Assembly: GCA_037903355.1 (NCBI GenBank)
Contig: JBAJFE010000005.1
Span: 2,480,001-2,544,000, forward strand
Length of the DNA stretch: 64,000 bases
Direction: 5' to 3'
Origin: Trichuris trichiura
Lineage: Eukaryota; Nematoda; Enoplea; Trichinellida; Trichuridae
Shown here: one piece after another, positions 1 to 13,311 of the stretch
Position numbering within the stretch: the first letter of the stretch is position 1
Layout of the letters: the number at the start of each line of letters is the position of its first letter
Notes under the pieces: generated by a model
Told to the model about the DNA's origin: nothing
Seen by the model: only the letters and a program-made list of their open reading frames with translations
Databases searched by the model: none
Program-made: the position numbers and the translations under genes

Positions 1-551
1 ACGACGGTAAGTTTTGAAATAACCTTATTGTCGGGGCATGATTTCAATAGACTTAGGCTCGGTTGTTGTCTTCAACCTATTGAAAGCTGCTGCGCACACA
101 AAAATGACGGTAAGTAAATTTTTGCTGTTATGTTGTTTCGAAAATTCGCTAGCACATCTGTAAGCAATAAGCGATTCTGTATATTCTTCTCACATCTGCG
201 GCCGGGAAAAAAATACAAAATCGCTTATTACTTACGCTTATTAGATTTCCACGCGATCGTTACTGCTTCATTCGTACTATTTGACGACCCTCACGGAAGG
301 CAAGCGAAGCAGTAATCGGCTGTTTCTTAAAGACTGTTTTCTAAAAAACTTTTTTGCGGAATTTCGAACCTGTTTTTTAATTAACACTTATAGCGTAAAT
401 GTTAATTAAAAAATGGGTTGGAAATTCCGCAAAAAAAAATTTTAGAAGAAAAAGAGAAAAGACTTTTTTGAGACAACCGAAAAACTCGAATCAGTCTGTA
501 AAAGGCGCCTGGCGCCTGCCATTGTCAACGAAAAGAAGGGTACATACGCAC
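1..551. other. no recognisable gene; presumed intron of CAP gene A
   Basis: If gene A is complete, this lies inside its second intron. I looked for the exon 3 pattern (YAQxLAxxC ... PYGL) on the minus strand and did not see it. A pair of matching GTAAGCAATAAGCG / CGCTTATTACTTACGC words at about 159-235 forms an imperfect inverted repeat of unknown meaning. Confidence 0.3.
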
Positions 552-777
552 CAGACACTCCATGTTAATATGGTTTACTCGACTTCCCCTGGCCATGTTG
601 TGCAATATGCGCATTGTGACTTGGTCGCGTCGGTGAAACGGTTTTGGTATTCCTTTGCAAAAAATGGCTTTGTTTTTGGCCATTGACAACGTCAAGTAGA
701 GACAAGTTATTACCTGTCTCAGCCAGAACGTTTCCAGTAAGGCATATTGCAGCGCAGACAACACTGAGCAGCCACAT
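552..777 (-). CDS. CAP/SCP-TAPS secreted protein, 5' part only (gene A)
   Basis: Two coding exons, 714-777 and 552-652, separated by a 61-nt intron. Exon 1 starts with ATG and encodes a signal peptide (MWLLSVVCAAICLTGNVLAET). Exon 2 encodes the start of a CAP domain: a PKPF entry, the LHNMARG helix motif and the INMECL end. Exon phases (1, then 0) match the four CAP genes to the right, so this is the first member of the cluster. The donor after MECL is gtgcgt. Exon 3 and later exons are not recognisable between 1 and 551; they probably lie beyond the left edge, because intron 2 in sister genes can reach several hundred nt. A truncated pseudogene is the alternative. Confidence 0.7.
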
Positions 778-3700
778 GGTTTCGCTTCGATTTTTTTTCA
801 AATCATTGCTCTTTATAAGCATTCATTAATTTACTTACAACAGGTGAAAGCAAGAGCATAGTATGTAAAATTGCGTACGAATTCGCTTTTAGGTGTTGCT
901 TAGCGTAACAGCTATCCGCGCGGCGTGAAATTTCGTTGCGGTCTATTGCAATGACGCGATTGGCACATTGTTTAAATTATAAATTTGCTCTTCAGTAAAG
1001 AAGCACAGTATTCCTATGCCAGCTTACGACAACCGAAAGTATAAATAAGCGACGCTGGGCAAGCACAATTAGTGTAGGCGAAACTATGACGACGACGCTA
1101 CGCTGAAAAAGAATGCTCACATGTAAATTAACGAGTTTTAAGGCGGTATGTTCTTTCTTGTTACCCTGCATGGCTGAAAAAATATTTCAATACGCGTAAT
1201 CCGTATAATGGACTAGACTAAGTAAAATTAGAAGCCTAAATTGAGTGTAGCATTGCAGCGGACATGGTCGCTTTGAAACTGATATTTATCCATATTATTT
1301 TTCGACCAGTCCGTCAGATGACGTCACGCAATGAATATTTTCCATCAATACATACGTGTGTCCGTTTGCTATTTGCGCATGCACAGTGCATTACTGTCAG
1401 TGAAATAGCCTCACGTCCCTTATGTTTACACGCTCGTTATGCTCATAGTCTTGCAGGGCTGTAAAGGACTATTAGACAGCATTCTTACTTCTGCATAATG
1501 TAAGTGCCATAGTTTTGAATATTAAACAACTAACGCGTCCATTAGTCCAAAAAACTACGCTTAATATTCAAGCGTCACCTCAGCCATTTGCTGGAGCTTT
1601 TTTAGTTCGTGATCAAGGCTTTCCTCGTTTCCCAATGGGACCAAAGCCGAGCTATGTTTCGTTAGAGTATGCAAAACCTCGTTATAATTGGTCTTAAAGA
1701 ATAAGGTGCATCCTGCAGCGTCTATTACTTGGCTAATTGCAGTAAAAGCATCTAGTTTGGATATTGCGACATAGAATGGGGGAAAATTCAGTCTTTACTC
1801 GTCCATTTCTGCCATTCTACCGTTGGTCTTTTGTGACGCTCATGTTCAAACACCTTTTGGCGCCTCTCCTCTCCACCAGTCGGAAAGGCATATTCGCAGT
1901 TATTTGTTGGCTGCACCTAAGCCCAAACCCTAACGTAAGGCTTGTGCTTAAGCTGCGTCATTAGCGAGCTAATGATTAGCAGGCTGGCCTGTTGAGGAGG
2001 TCGAAGAGGCCATCGAACATGAGCATCACAAAAGCTCAATGCTACAGTAGCAGCGATGAATGCTTGGAAAACCCAAAAAGTTTTTGACTTTCCGATAATG
2101 CCTGAATTGATTGCATCTTCGGCATTATTATCAATAAGCACTTTAGCGGAACCGTAAAAGCGTTACACAACACGCGATTCAGAAGACAACGAACTACAGT
2201 GCCGGTACTCGATAGATAGGTATATATTGTACGGTATCCTTTTCTGATGCTTAGGTAACAAGGGCGGTCGCGCCCGCTACAGCAAATTGTACGTTTTCTG
2301 ATTTCGTTACAGTTTATAATTTTCGGCACCAACTTGTGTTTAGTATTTCCTTGAGAATGCTGACGAATGTATGAACTGAGTCAACTGTCGCGCTCCATTG
2401 ATCAAAGTCATGCTTGTTGCAGTTGCGTAACGTGTTTGAATAGAGCGAAAAAATTGCGAAATATTCAAATTTTTTGAGTAAATGGAAAAGTTGACGCTCG
2501 AACATGATGTCATTGGTTGAAAATCGAAATTATTTGTCCCGTTGTGTCGATTATGTCGTCTTACGTGTATAGTAGGGTTTGTCTGTCAAAGATCATATTG
2601 CTTATCTTTCAAATTTTGTAACTCTCATTCGTCTAATGGTATTTTGTCTACTACGCAGCGATACGGTCTTGTTTAAAACATCTTATTTCATAAATCTCGT
2701 AAGCCTGGCCTTGTAGCTCTGTCGTAAACCTGTGCTCGCATCGGGTTTATGCCTTTTCAGTTGCTTAAATTTAGAAGCGTTAAAAACTGATAAAATTTTG
2801 CAAGTCTCAGCGCTTTTCATTTCTGTTTCGCGCCCACCAGGTACAGTCATCCAATCTCCCGCCATATTTATAATTTAAATTAAACTGCAGTGTCGTTACT
2901 AGTTTTTAAATGCATTCTTAGCCTTTTTCTCCGGCTGTTTTCACGGACGTATATAATGTATACGTGCTTGCGTTGTTTTCTAAAGTTTTTAAAGTAAGGA
3001 CAATTCGATTTTTTTTGTAGCGTGCTTTCTGGTACTGCTGAATTGCTAGCTTTCACATTTTTGAGACCTTAATAGCACGCAAGCACTTTTCCATTCCTTT
3101 CTACTGTTTCAAGTTTATTTTCGACTTTCTGCACTCGACATTTTGGTGCTTTGCGTGCCACTACGCGAGGGCGGCAACTTTCAAGAAGCCGAAAGCGTTA
3201 ACATCCTTTGACAGTTCGTGTTAGCTCTTCTCAATCTAGTCGGCTATTTTTGACCAATCGCTGATCCATCATTTTTTCGAAATGTATGTTCCCATTATTG
3301 CATGAAAGAGGACAACCAGAAATAGAGTGACTCTTTCTCATTTTCGTAGTAGCGAGAAAAGTCTATTGCGTATCTTAGTTTTCTCGCTGTCCTCAGCGCA
3401 AGCACAATGCTATTCAAAAGCGCGAACGTGACCAACCGCTTCTTGTTGGTTTCCGAAAGTTTTCCTAATGTAGCTCAGGTTTTCTCTGTCATTTTATCTA
3501 TCCATTTTTGGGCGTTTACAGTATACCATTCGATATAATGGTTTTCAAATAATATATGTTACGACAGTTCGATATTGTCGCCTTTTGAATAGCTAGATTA
3601 CGCTTGTAAAAGCAGAATGCTTATTAGATAATTTAGCGTGTAAATGAAATTTCCTTTTTATTTTGGACCTATTAGCTATTTGTTATGGCGTGATCCGTTG

Positions 3701-3939
3701 GCGCTTGTTACAAAGTCAACAGCGACGCGTTGTAACTCTTCCAATATCCAACTGTGCAACGTTTACTAAGTTGAAAAAATGTGCATAATAATTATGATAA
3801 GTCAAAACCGCATCAGAGACGATCCTTCGTGAAAGGTTGTCGTTGGTCTTTTCGGCTATGCATGTAGCGGCAGCAATTTTTATTTAGCGGCGGCACAAGT
3901 ATCAATTGGAGAAACTGCTATTTAATTGCTGAAGCAACT
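778..3939. other. gene-poor spacer between CAP genes A and B
   Basis: AT-rich intergenic DNA. Only short unrelated open frames were seen, none with a family motif, signal peptide or plausible splice partner. The stretch just upstream of 777 would hold the promoter of gene A; no TATA box or other element could be assigned with confidence. Confidence 0.4.
3879..3884 (-). terminator. polyadenylation signal of CAP gene B
   Basis: An AATAAA on the minus strand lies 55 nt past the stop codon of gene B, the usual place for a cleavage/polyadenylation signal. Position is the only evidence. Confidence 0.4.
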
Positions 3940-6900
3940 TTACGCTTTCCACATCCAAAAGCTGAAGCCTCTGTACTCGTATTTGCCGTACTTAGCTGTT
4001 CGTAACATTGCGTCGCTGTCTTCTCCACGTTGGAGTTGAATAGTACCAATGCCTGGCCTGTAAAATTCCATCAAAGGGTGATTGGCGCCGCAAATATGTT
4101 CGGATGGAACTGCGTATCCAATGATGCCTTTGTTCTGGTAGTTTCTTGCGTATCGTTCCTTATGCAAAGTATAGATGTCCGTTCCTCCCGTTCCATTGTA
4201 AAACCAATAGATGGGCATAAGTTGAGGGCATTGAGGTCCCGGCTGTGTCGCAATTTTTCCAATGATACCCACTTTTATTTTTTGTGTTCCTGGCGTCTGT
4301 TCGCTTATGTCCTTTGTTGACAGCAGGTTTCGTTTTTCCTCCGCATCCCAAAAGCGTAGTAGTTCAACAAAGTAATCTGCAATCAAACAAATCACGAGTT
4401 ACGTGCATCATTTACTTATTTCCTCCTACTTTGCTTTAGGACGTCGCTTTGTTTCAAAGCAAATGCGTAACATGTATGCAAGTACCTTTTGAAGGCTTTA
4501 ATTGGTTTACTTATCGAATTCGTAATTTGTACCTTACACCTTATCCTGGTCTAATGCGCAAAAGATAGAAGTTAAGTTATTCTTCGCGTATATATTGAAG
4601 TTCTCGCATTAACTAGCTTCCTTGTAGGTGGGCGTAATGCAGTGCCCAAAACTAGGCGGAAGGATTTCAGCTTCTTTTAAAGCTAAGCCTTAGATGACAA
4701 GAAAAAGCTTTTTGCTCAACCAATATAGGAATGTTACCCCATTTAAAAAACAAGTGATTCTTTAGGTTGTAATTCGTATTAGGCTTAGGCCAACGGTCTA
4801 GCAAAGTGAAGAGCCAATTCATTGTTTATCATTTTCAAGCAGATTAGTTATGTTACACCCGTTCTGTTGTTATTCAATAATTTAGAGCTCCCGCGATACG
4901 CCTGACCATGTTATCAGTGACTTAATAAGAGGCTGATGACTTAACATGTCCCAGTATGAAAAGCTGCGTTCCGTACTCAGTCAAACTCGTCTTACTTTTT
5001 GCATCTCTCTCCGCTTGCGTTGTAGCGTTTTCGTTGATTCCAACGGTCTTATTTGCGGCAATTTTTTCATCTGTCCTTTCCGGCACTTCTACGGTCCGAG
5101 AAGGTAGATAAATTGACGCGTTTGTCTCGTCGCTATCATCTTCGCTTTTCTTACCTGCAAAAGGTTAATTTCCTTCGTTTTTCGTTGATGATCCCTTGCG
5201 CATTACAGCATTTCTGCCTGTTATCCCAGTAAGGCTTGTCCGAGCTGCACAGCCTGCTGCTTATCCCGTACGGAGCAACAATGTAAGGAATGCTTTTTGG
5301 ATTTTGCCTGCGTAACGTATTGAGGCTATGTATTAATGAAACTCTTCAGTTGCAGCTTAAGTTGACTTGTTATTTGTGTTATTTTTTAGTGTTTTATTAA
5401 ATCAATTGAAATACGCGTCTTGAGACGACCGCATAATCGGCTAATTTCATGCGCGCTCATATAAAAACGGCTGTTCCTTCTTATAGTGAGTGACAACGTA
5501 TTATTATGTCAAAGGTATTAGGCTCTTAGTTTCCGCTTGAGTAGTTTACTCCTGGCAACTATAGCTTCTCTTAAGTGGAAGCCTTAAATAAGGGAAGCAA
5601 TAGCTGTTGAGCTTTTAAGCTTTGAAAAGTAGTACACAGTTGAATAGGCTGTTGCAGGGGATGCTCGTGCTGACGACGTAGGCGTAGACGGCTTTTCGGT
5701 GAATGCAGTTTAAAATGTTTGATTATTTTTATTTCATACTCTAAATATGGTTTTGTTTACACTACGGTTACATTAATACTTCTGAAAGCTGACGGATATG
5801 TTACCAAAATAGTAAAAAAAAATGTTTTCGAAGACCCTTTACTCAGTGTGATTGATTTGTTATGTGCTATATGGTATTTCCCATTTAACCTTTTAAAAGC
5901 TGAGTTCATTGATGTAAGATACTACTTACTTGTATGTGTACGCGCATACTACGTGCACGTTATATCCGCAGGTTGCTTTCCCGCATCCCATTGCATGAGC
6001 TTCGTACCAATAAACCTGTTAGCAAAGAATAAAGCCAACCATATAATCAACGCGTAAAAGAATTTTTCCTACTGTATTTTTATATCAAAATGAGCGTGCA
6101 GTTAAGTATTCGCACGTTTGAACGTGCGCTTTTCTTCCCTATTAAAATATTTATAATTTACTCGCTTCTTACCTGCCTGAACAAGTTGCACTTTGCTGCA
6201 TCGTCGCTGCATTTGTTGTCCTCGTCCTTGAATATATTATTTTTGTACATTGCTCTTGCTGTTCGGATGTAGTTTTTGATTGGGTCTTTCTGCTTGGGAC
6301 CGCTAATAACCATTGCAAGACCGTACGGTCTTTGCGGCAACGTTTGGTTGCAAGTTGCCGCAACTTTTCCAGCTTCTTCGGCTAGCTCTTTATCGATTGT
6401 TACCTAAAAGAGTAGAAAGTGGGCCCAAGCGTTCAATAGGGGTTACTGTTGCGCCCCCTTTTTTCACTTTCGGCAACAAGAAATGTTTCGTCTTATAGTA
6501 AGTCCATGATTTAAAAAAAGAATATTGAAAATGTTTGTTTGGTGGTCCTTTCTTGATTCGTGCTTTAATGGGCCACAGTTCGCTCAGGTAGAAGGAATGC
6601 CAGAGCGAATCTTGACAAAATGTTCTCCAATGGTAAAGGTCTTTCGACGTAAAGTTAGTAGGTGAAATTTGCATCTTTAAGAAAGGAAGAGCATTGAGAT
6701 ATCAAGTGCAGAGTGGGAAAGTTTGTCCTTTACCTTTTCTTGCTAAATAACTTAGGCGGATTGAAGCATGAATAAATATGTTAATCTTTGAAGGAGTGGT
6801 AATTGATCTGTATATTCTTTTTGACGATGAGGTTCACAGATGTTTTTGCTTAGCCGGAAGGGTAAAAGCATTTGCCGAATCCCTAATTTTCCCTGCGGTG

Positions 6901-7284
6901 TTTTGGCTGCTCATTTTCGATATGGTGATCCTTTCGCGTTCGACTCAACATTTGAACTTGTACGTATTTTTAAAGTTGGGAATGTTCCTAATGGGTTTTT
7001 CTTATTATTTCTCATTTCCATTTGACCTGTGGCGAAGTAGTGGTTGAAAATTCAAACGTTTTGGTTTACCATGCATTGCATGTTTATTTGGTTGTCCACA
7101 GCTTTGCGCGCGTTGTTGTGGTATATCATTAGCGTAAGTTGTTGGTCCAACGACAGTGATTCCTTTCCTTAAAACATTGATGACCAATGTAAGCTTTCCT
7201 TGCAAGCGTACCTTTTGATCCATTAATACTGGGCCAAATAGTGAGCAGGAAAAGTAGTTTCGTCAGCAATATGTCAGTTATCAT
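3940..7284 (-). CDS. CAP/SCP-TAPS secreted protein with C-terminal DUF5648-like threefold-repeat domain (gene B)
   Basis: Seven exons, all in phase: 7212-7284, 7070-7167, 6173-6403, 5930-6015, 5207-5307, 4996-5154, 3940-4376; 394 residues. Exon 1 is a signal peptide (MITDILLTKLLFLLTIW). Exons 2-4 are the CAP domain: MIYHNNARK helix, INMQCM, PYGLAM, then LFRQVYWYEAHAMGCG at the CAP signature and VCAYTYK. Exon 5 is the Cys-rich hinge ending QKCC. Exon 6 is an acidic linker (KKSEDDSDET...). Exon 7 holds three similar units starting LLRFWDAEEK, IYWFYNGTGG and LMEFYRPGIG and closes YEYRGFSFWMW. This spacing of R/WFY, FYT-like and YxGF words resembles DUF5648, whose threefold symmetry suggests a beta-trefoil. 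CAP proteins are secreted sterol- or ligand-binding or immunomodulatory proteins in parasitic worms; the exact role here is unknown. The extra domain is absent from the sister genes. Confidence 0.82.
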
Positions 7285-8193
7285 TTTCAGCACCAGCTTT
7301 ATGCCTTTTGCATTCTTTTATACGTATATATATTTTACGGATTGTTTATTTTTTTCCAGCTGCCTTTCATTTTTTTTGACCGAGTTCAACGCCTCATTAA
7401 GCCTGACGTTCGTTGTCATATATTGACCATAGCTTTGTGTTGCGTGATTCCTGATTATAAACGCGTCGATGCCGTATTTTAAATTTGCATAATTTGTGTC
7501 AGCGCACGTGCCTCTTTAACTTCCATTAATTTAAACGGATCCAGTAATGAGCCATTGAGATGACGTGGTTTTACGTCGAGCCTTTACTCTTACATTCTCA
7601 GGAATGTCAATGTGCAGTCATTATAATTACGCTGAATATTTGAAAATTTCGTTGCGTAATGACATGATAAAGCTTATGTAAAGCAGCTGGTGCTTTAGAT
7701 GAGTATTCGGCTAAATTGTGTATGCTTTTATTTGCTTGCTACCTCAGCTGTAGTATCCGTAGATATTTTAATTTTTTACTAAACGTTGAGTCGACTTCAC
7801 GAATAGGTTTCTTGAAATGAAAAAGCGTATGCTTTCGTTTTTAACTTGACGTAATTTTAAGATTTCCATTTTTTTGCAAGAATAATCCTACTTTGATTAT
7901 ATAGCCATTAAGAAGCTAAATTCCGCGATACCTTGCCTTTGTGAGTGCCTTTTATGAAACATGAACGTCACCATGGGGACATGCAGCGTCGAAATGCGTC
8001 TTATTTAATGTTTGGTCTGTAGATTTCATAGGAGCGCAGCTGTCTTCATGAACGCGCGTCGCCTGTTTGAGCATAGCTCCTTTTTATCATTGTCATTCAT
8101 GTTGTGCCATTCACTCTTTGAGAATTACGCTAGAACTTATCCGGACCAAACGGGATATATATATCTATATATATAGTATATATATACTACTAG

Positions 8194-8226
<33 letters not shown>

Positions 8227-10052
8227 TTTTTGATCGCAGATTTTGCCGATTCACAGTGTATGCGAAGAGTGCATTCCTTGAATGTGAAGGATTTCAAAAA
8301 TAGCGTTGGGGATACTTTAGCTGAGCAAAAGTTTTCCGGCGGTTCCTTAACTGCTTTAGTGGCTTTGTCCTAAAAGTTACAGTCGCTTGTTAATTGACAA
8401 AATGGGACTGCACTCCTCGCACGTTCATTGAAATAGAGTTTTTGAAAATTTGTAGTAGTTTCCGTTGCTTGTAGCTAAGGCGTGCTGATGCAAGTGAAAA
8501 AGCTGACGACTCAACTGGTTCAGCTACTTAGAAAAAGCGAAGGCGCGAAAGTTCGAACGACGAACGAACCTTCTTTGGTTATGACGTTATATTGGGGCAA
8601 CTATTAGCGATAACGTCGGTTAAGGAGCTCAACTGCCAATTGCTTTTCTGCGGTCCGCATTGCAAGTCTCTGTGGCTCAAAATCCTGAGTATGAACTATC
8701 AAACTTTCGAAGCTCTGAATCCCGAATTTTCAAATTCCAAACGATCAAGCGTTAATGGTGTAATCCCAAAAGCTAATAACTTGAATACGCGGCACTTGTT
8801 GTAAGCAGATACGCTCCAGCGGTTTTGTTCTAGAAGCTGCTAAATAAGTAGGCCATTTGAATCGCAAATGGTATTCTTGCATTTCGAACTTGTTGTAGCT
8901 GCTCTTTTTCTTTTTTTTCACGTTTCATCTATAGTTAGCTATGGAATGATAATTTTGGACAATGTACCGCAGCATGACGATGAGTTCGTTTAGCTACAAG
9001 CCATATTTGCTGATAAAACAAAAAACAAGATTTGCAGGCTTGAAAGTGGGACCTTTTGGAATGACAAAACCGTATACTGTTTTTTGAGCGGCCAAAAGTA
9101 AACCTGATGTTTATTGCATCGTTTTCTGATCCTTCTTTAGTGACTCTAAGATCAGCCGTTCGGCGTTTCAATCACTCAGATACGACCGATTTTAGGATTT
9201 TGCCCCATTCGTAGGTTGGGCCCATTTTGCGTTTTCAGCTATTTCCGAATTTCCTCCCTTTTATGCACCCCTTTCTGATCTTAAAGCGTTCAACATTTTT
9301 GCCTTTCGAGACCGTTTTTGGATTCGTCAGTTTTGCGCTTTCAGAATTCTGACCACAGACGGCATTCCGAAGTAATCGAGTTTTTGAAATTGCTCGAAAC
9401 CGTTTTTTAAAGAAACACTTTTCGCTATTTATGCTGTAATCGCTTATCCGAGATGTTGTGCTTTTTGTAAGCTTTTATCAGAATTTTTTAGGATATACTG
9501 AAATAAGCTCATCGCGTAGCATGAATTGCACGCAATCTTGTGGTAGTTCCATATTGTTCGAGGCGTTCGCGCTACAGCCGCGCTTTTTAGCTATTTTTCG
9601 TAGCTGCAGTTTTTAATCTTGTAACGTGTGCATAAAAAAGGTTCGTAAATTAGTACAACTTGCGAGATATACTAGTTAGGTATTCTTGAATTGCGCGCGA
9701 GACGTTATACGCTCAACGTTTTTCCTTATAAGGGACTATGCGTCATTTCTTCCTGCACTCCTACAATGTTGAGTGTTGATACGTATTTCTAAAATGGCTC
9801 GCGCGGCTTTTTGCGAAAGCGTAGCATTCTTGTGGTCGATTTTCTTAAGTAAACTTTCCTACCAATTATTGCAAATTAAGGTAACTAAATTTTCGGCATT
9901 TTCTTCCGCGACAGAGCCTCTTAAGAGAGCATACGGTATTTTTTTATTGATTCTCATGTTCACAGATGATTATGTCTTCCATTTTTTTGAAATGTACCAT
10001 TCGTCTTGACTGTCGCGTTCTTGTAATTTTCTTATCCTTCGGTTTGATAACG
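7285..10052. other. spacer between CAP genes B and C
   Basis: Mostly AT-rich DNA without a convincing gene. It contains a TA microsatellite near 8155-8222. Minus-strand frames near 8600-9170 have words that faintly recall the last exon of gene B, but they carry stops in every frame and I could not build an exon. Confidence 0.35.
8155..8222. repeat. TA microsatellite
   Basis: A nearly pure TA tract interrupted by short CTA and CTAGTA breaks, about 68 bp. It is self-complementary and could extrude as a cruciform. Confidence 0.9.
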
Positions 10053-12218
10053 TTACTTGTATTCACCTGCAAAGTAATGATATTTTTTTGTGAAGTCAAA
10101 AGTTTGAAAGATTACAGCAGAGTTGATCTTCGTTGCACATATGTTTGTTCGAGCTGCAGTATGCACAAGGACGATCTGACTTTGCCGTTTCTGGGTGAGC
10201 AATAAATGGCATAGATGTATTGACTTGTCTAAAATCAAAATAATTGGACGCCATGGAGTGAGGCTAAATTCGCGAAATGGTTCTGGTGTATCATTGTTCT
10301 TTCGCGCTTTCTGCCCTATCAGAAATATTTTGTTTCAGGTAAAAGGGGGGGGGGGGGGCAAACAAGCTCAATCAGCCAAGAGGTGACCGTTTTAAGGTGT
10401 GTTTAAAATTTTCCTTAACGCAGTCGCTTTTTCAGTCCATTTGACGGGAACTAGCATCTACAAATTTGCATTTCTGCAACTTGGCAGATTGCACAGCATT
10501 TAAAATTCAGCGCAAATGAGCGAAACGTACTTGTAAGAGTAGGCGCAGATGATTATCGTGTCGTTTCCGCAAATTGCTCTGCCGCATCCGAGCTCATGGC
10601 CTTGGTACCAGTAGACCTTTCAACATGCAAAGTTTTGTCACGCGAGCGTTTAGACAACCTGCGAATCAGTTGAATCGATTATCTGTTGCTTATCACTTCA
10701 ATTCGAATTTCCCCTTCGGATAGGCAGTCTTAATCACCAAATTCAGCAGTACTCTTCCTCAGCCGATCCCGCCAGCATATGGCTGCTATTTTGTTTGATT
10801 GAGAAAATTTCTTTTAAGCGGTTTTATTTATTCATAAATTCAACCGATAAATAGATTTTGCTCATTCATTTTCTGTTACTTTTTTATGTTGCCTAGAATC
10901 AGCTTCTTTAAGTCAACGAATTTACATATTCAGCACTCAGTTAAACTTGGAACCCATTTTGTCTGCTGTTTCAACAAACGTAGCATTTCTCTAACCTATT
11001 GATTGATTGCATTTTACTTCTCTGCCATTGACCAGATTATACCTTATTAATAGTTGCCGTCTGTGTAGCTTTGTTCTTTAGGATAATTTCTCTAAGCTTA
11101 TACGGTATGGTATTGCTGAACAAAGTCATTCTCAAACAGTTTTGTACCTTCGATTGGGGTTGTTGAGTTTTTAGCATTTGACGCATTAAATTTTGCTTCC
11201 ATTAGTTGTTTTTTTGTTGTAGCTTACTTGTCTGACAAAGTTCATCTGCTCAGGCGTTTGTTTTTCGTTGAATTCATTGCTCGGAGCTTTGTAGTGCTCC
11301 AAAAGCTGTTTAGCTTTGTTTATGTAGCTACGCGGGGATGCTTTTCTTGCGTTCTTTCTTCTGAACAGTGCAAGTCCGTAAGGACCATTATCTAGCAGCT
11401 GATCAGGACAGTCGTTGGCCAGCCCTTGGGCATACATTGCCATGTTGTCATTTTTATCCGTCTGTAAACATCCACAGTTCAGAGAAGTTTTCGAAATGTT
11501 ATTGATCAGCGAAAAAGTGAATCGTCGCTCAGCAGTCAGGACAACATGAATTCCTTACTACGCTTAAATAAAGTATACTCCGAACGTTCAGGTTACAGTT
11601 ACAACCATTTTACTACAGGCTGCTTGAGTACTCCGTTAAAGTTTAGTTTTTATCCTATTGCAAGCTTCATTATACGTATGTAAAATAGAGAAAAGAAGTG
11701 GTAGCTGCTTTACGATGAATGTAAGATTCTGCCAGTGGCAAAATTTTGCATTTTTGAAAAAGTGGTACGCTGTAACATTTCGAATTAGTAGCATTCCGCG
11801 CTACGTGTTTGAAAACTCTTAAGAAGCTAAGTGCGCTTTCGCTATATTACGGGAGTTTTAAGCATTTGCTGTTAAACCAATCCGCAAGATTACTTCAACT
11901 TTTGTTGTTTTGCTTTTCGTCTAAGAAGTTCAAAAAGTATGTAATGTACCAGGCATTCCATGTTTCCTTGCCGTACGATAGTTTCCCCAGCGTCCGATTC
12001 AACTTTTGCTTCAGCCTGGGCTCGGTACGAATTATGCAAAGCCAATATGGTGTATTGTTCAATTTCAGTGAACGGTTTTGGTACTCCTTTGAAATAAATT
12101 TTCTTTATTTAAAAAATTAAAGTGATCACGTACCAGTTTCCGCCTTAGCAGACGCTATTACCAGATGGGCAACGTATAAAGCCAACAGCAAGACCATTGT
12201 TGAAATGTTCGTAAGCAT
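10053..12218 (-). CDS. CAP/SCP-TAPS secreted protein (gene C)
   Basis: Six exons, all in phase: 12134-12218, 11950-12086, 11228-11461, 10531-10616, 10116-10228, 10053-10066; 222 residues. The signal peptide is followed by VPKPFTEIEQYTILALHN, NMECL, an exon starting TDKNDNMAMYAQGLAND with PYGLALF, the CAP signature MNFVRQVYWYQGHELGCG, and CAYSYK. The Cys-rich hinge reads CAYCSSNKHMCNEDQLCC. The last exon has only 14 coding bases and adds EYK before TAA. The CAP signature normally starts with His (HFTQxxW); here that position is Asn. Secreted; probably ligand-binding or immunomodulatory as known for the family. No extra C-terminal domain. Confidence 0.85.
10345..10358. repeat. G14 homopolymer
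   Basis: Fourteen consecutive G within intron 4 of gene C (plus-strand orientation). Such runs are unstable and error-prone in assemblies; on the transcribed strand of gene C it reads as C14. Confidence 0.95.
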
Positions 12219-13311
12219 GATTGTTGCCTCTTTTTATGCATTGGCTTATTTGCTTTTACTTTTGTTTGAGCACAAATTAAACATGTCTACGTTAGAAGTG
12301 ACACGGTTTTACGCTCATCCTTTTAGGGTCATCCGAAGTTGCCAAAATTTTGAACTCCTTTTTTCGGCGGCTGTAAAAATTTGTTTGCCAAATAAAGGCG
12401 ATGATGCTCCCAGCGCGACACTGCCAACGTACGTGAGTTTGCGTCAAATTTTGGCACCTTCAGGTGATCCAATCGAATAGCTTTAAATTAGGTTGCGTAG
12501 TTTATGTACTCATAGTGCTTTTTCATTGCTGTCGTAAAGCTATTGCTCCAATGTTGCGAAACTGCAATTTGCTTATTTCTTACGCAAAGTTTGTTGACTT
12601 TTGCAGGTGCAAAATTATGCTAGCCTACCTTGCCGCGATAGAAACGATTTTGCTTGGCAACTAATTAGCGCTTGTATTTTTCCACTTGCTGAACGTGAGT
12701 TTTCTGCCTTTGCCAAAAGGTGAAAAAGGCTTACATTGGCCCTTTGCTGTGCTATTAGGAAACGTTAGCCCACGTATACTTGTAGAACGAACTGTTCATG
12801 ACGTGCTCTCTCAGCAGAGATCTTTTTCTCTAACACAGCCTCCTGACATGTCATATTAAACAGAGTTGGCCTTATTTAGGTTACAATAGTTCGCTGCAAT
12901 GAAATTTGGAATCATTCCTGAAATGTGGTCAATGTAACTTCAGTTGCTGCTTTTCACGTTCTTCGCTTACAAGCTGACCATTAATAATTACAATTATTTA
13001 TTAATGGTCCACTTAAAACTGCGGGAATTCTGCGTTCCGTTGGAAGTGCTTTTTCGTCGTTCCTTAATCATTAATTGTACTTGGTTTTGCTAAGTCGAAT
13101 TGGTAGCTTTCACCCCCGCGAAACTCGAACCGTAGATATCCGGCGTAATTACTGGCGTGACGTATTCTTTAGCTGAAAAAATTTTCTCCTGACGTCATTT
13201 CGTTTTACTGTTCTGCTGCGTATTTGCGTATTCCAACAGGGTGTTACGTCATAGATAAGTCTCCGTGACTGTAGTCTTTCACGATTGCCATTTCATATTC
13301 ATGGAATAGTC

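Noticed and set aside
8592..9171. Possible relic of the DUF5648-like last exon downstream of CAP gene C
   Set aside because: Only faint words in different frames with stops. Gene C already ends properly at 10053.
13100..13160. tRNA-like GAAACTCGAACC word
   Set aside because: No matching acceptor stem, anticodon loop or D-loop could be drawn; no tRNA gene is supported anywhere in the window.
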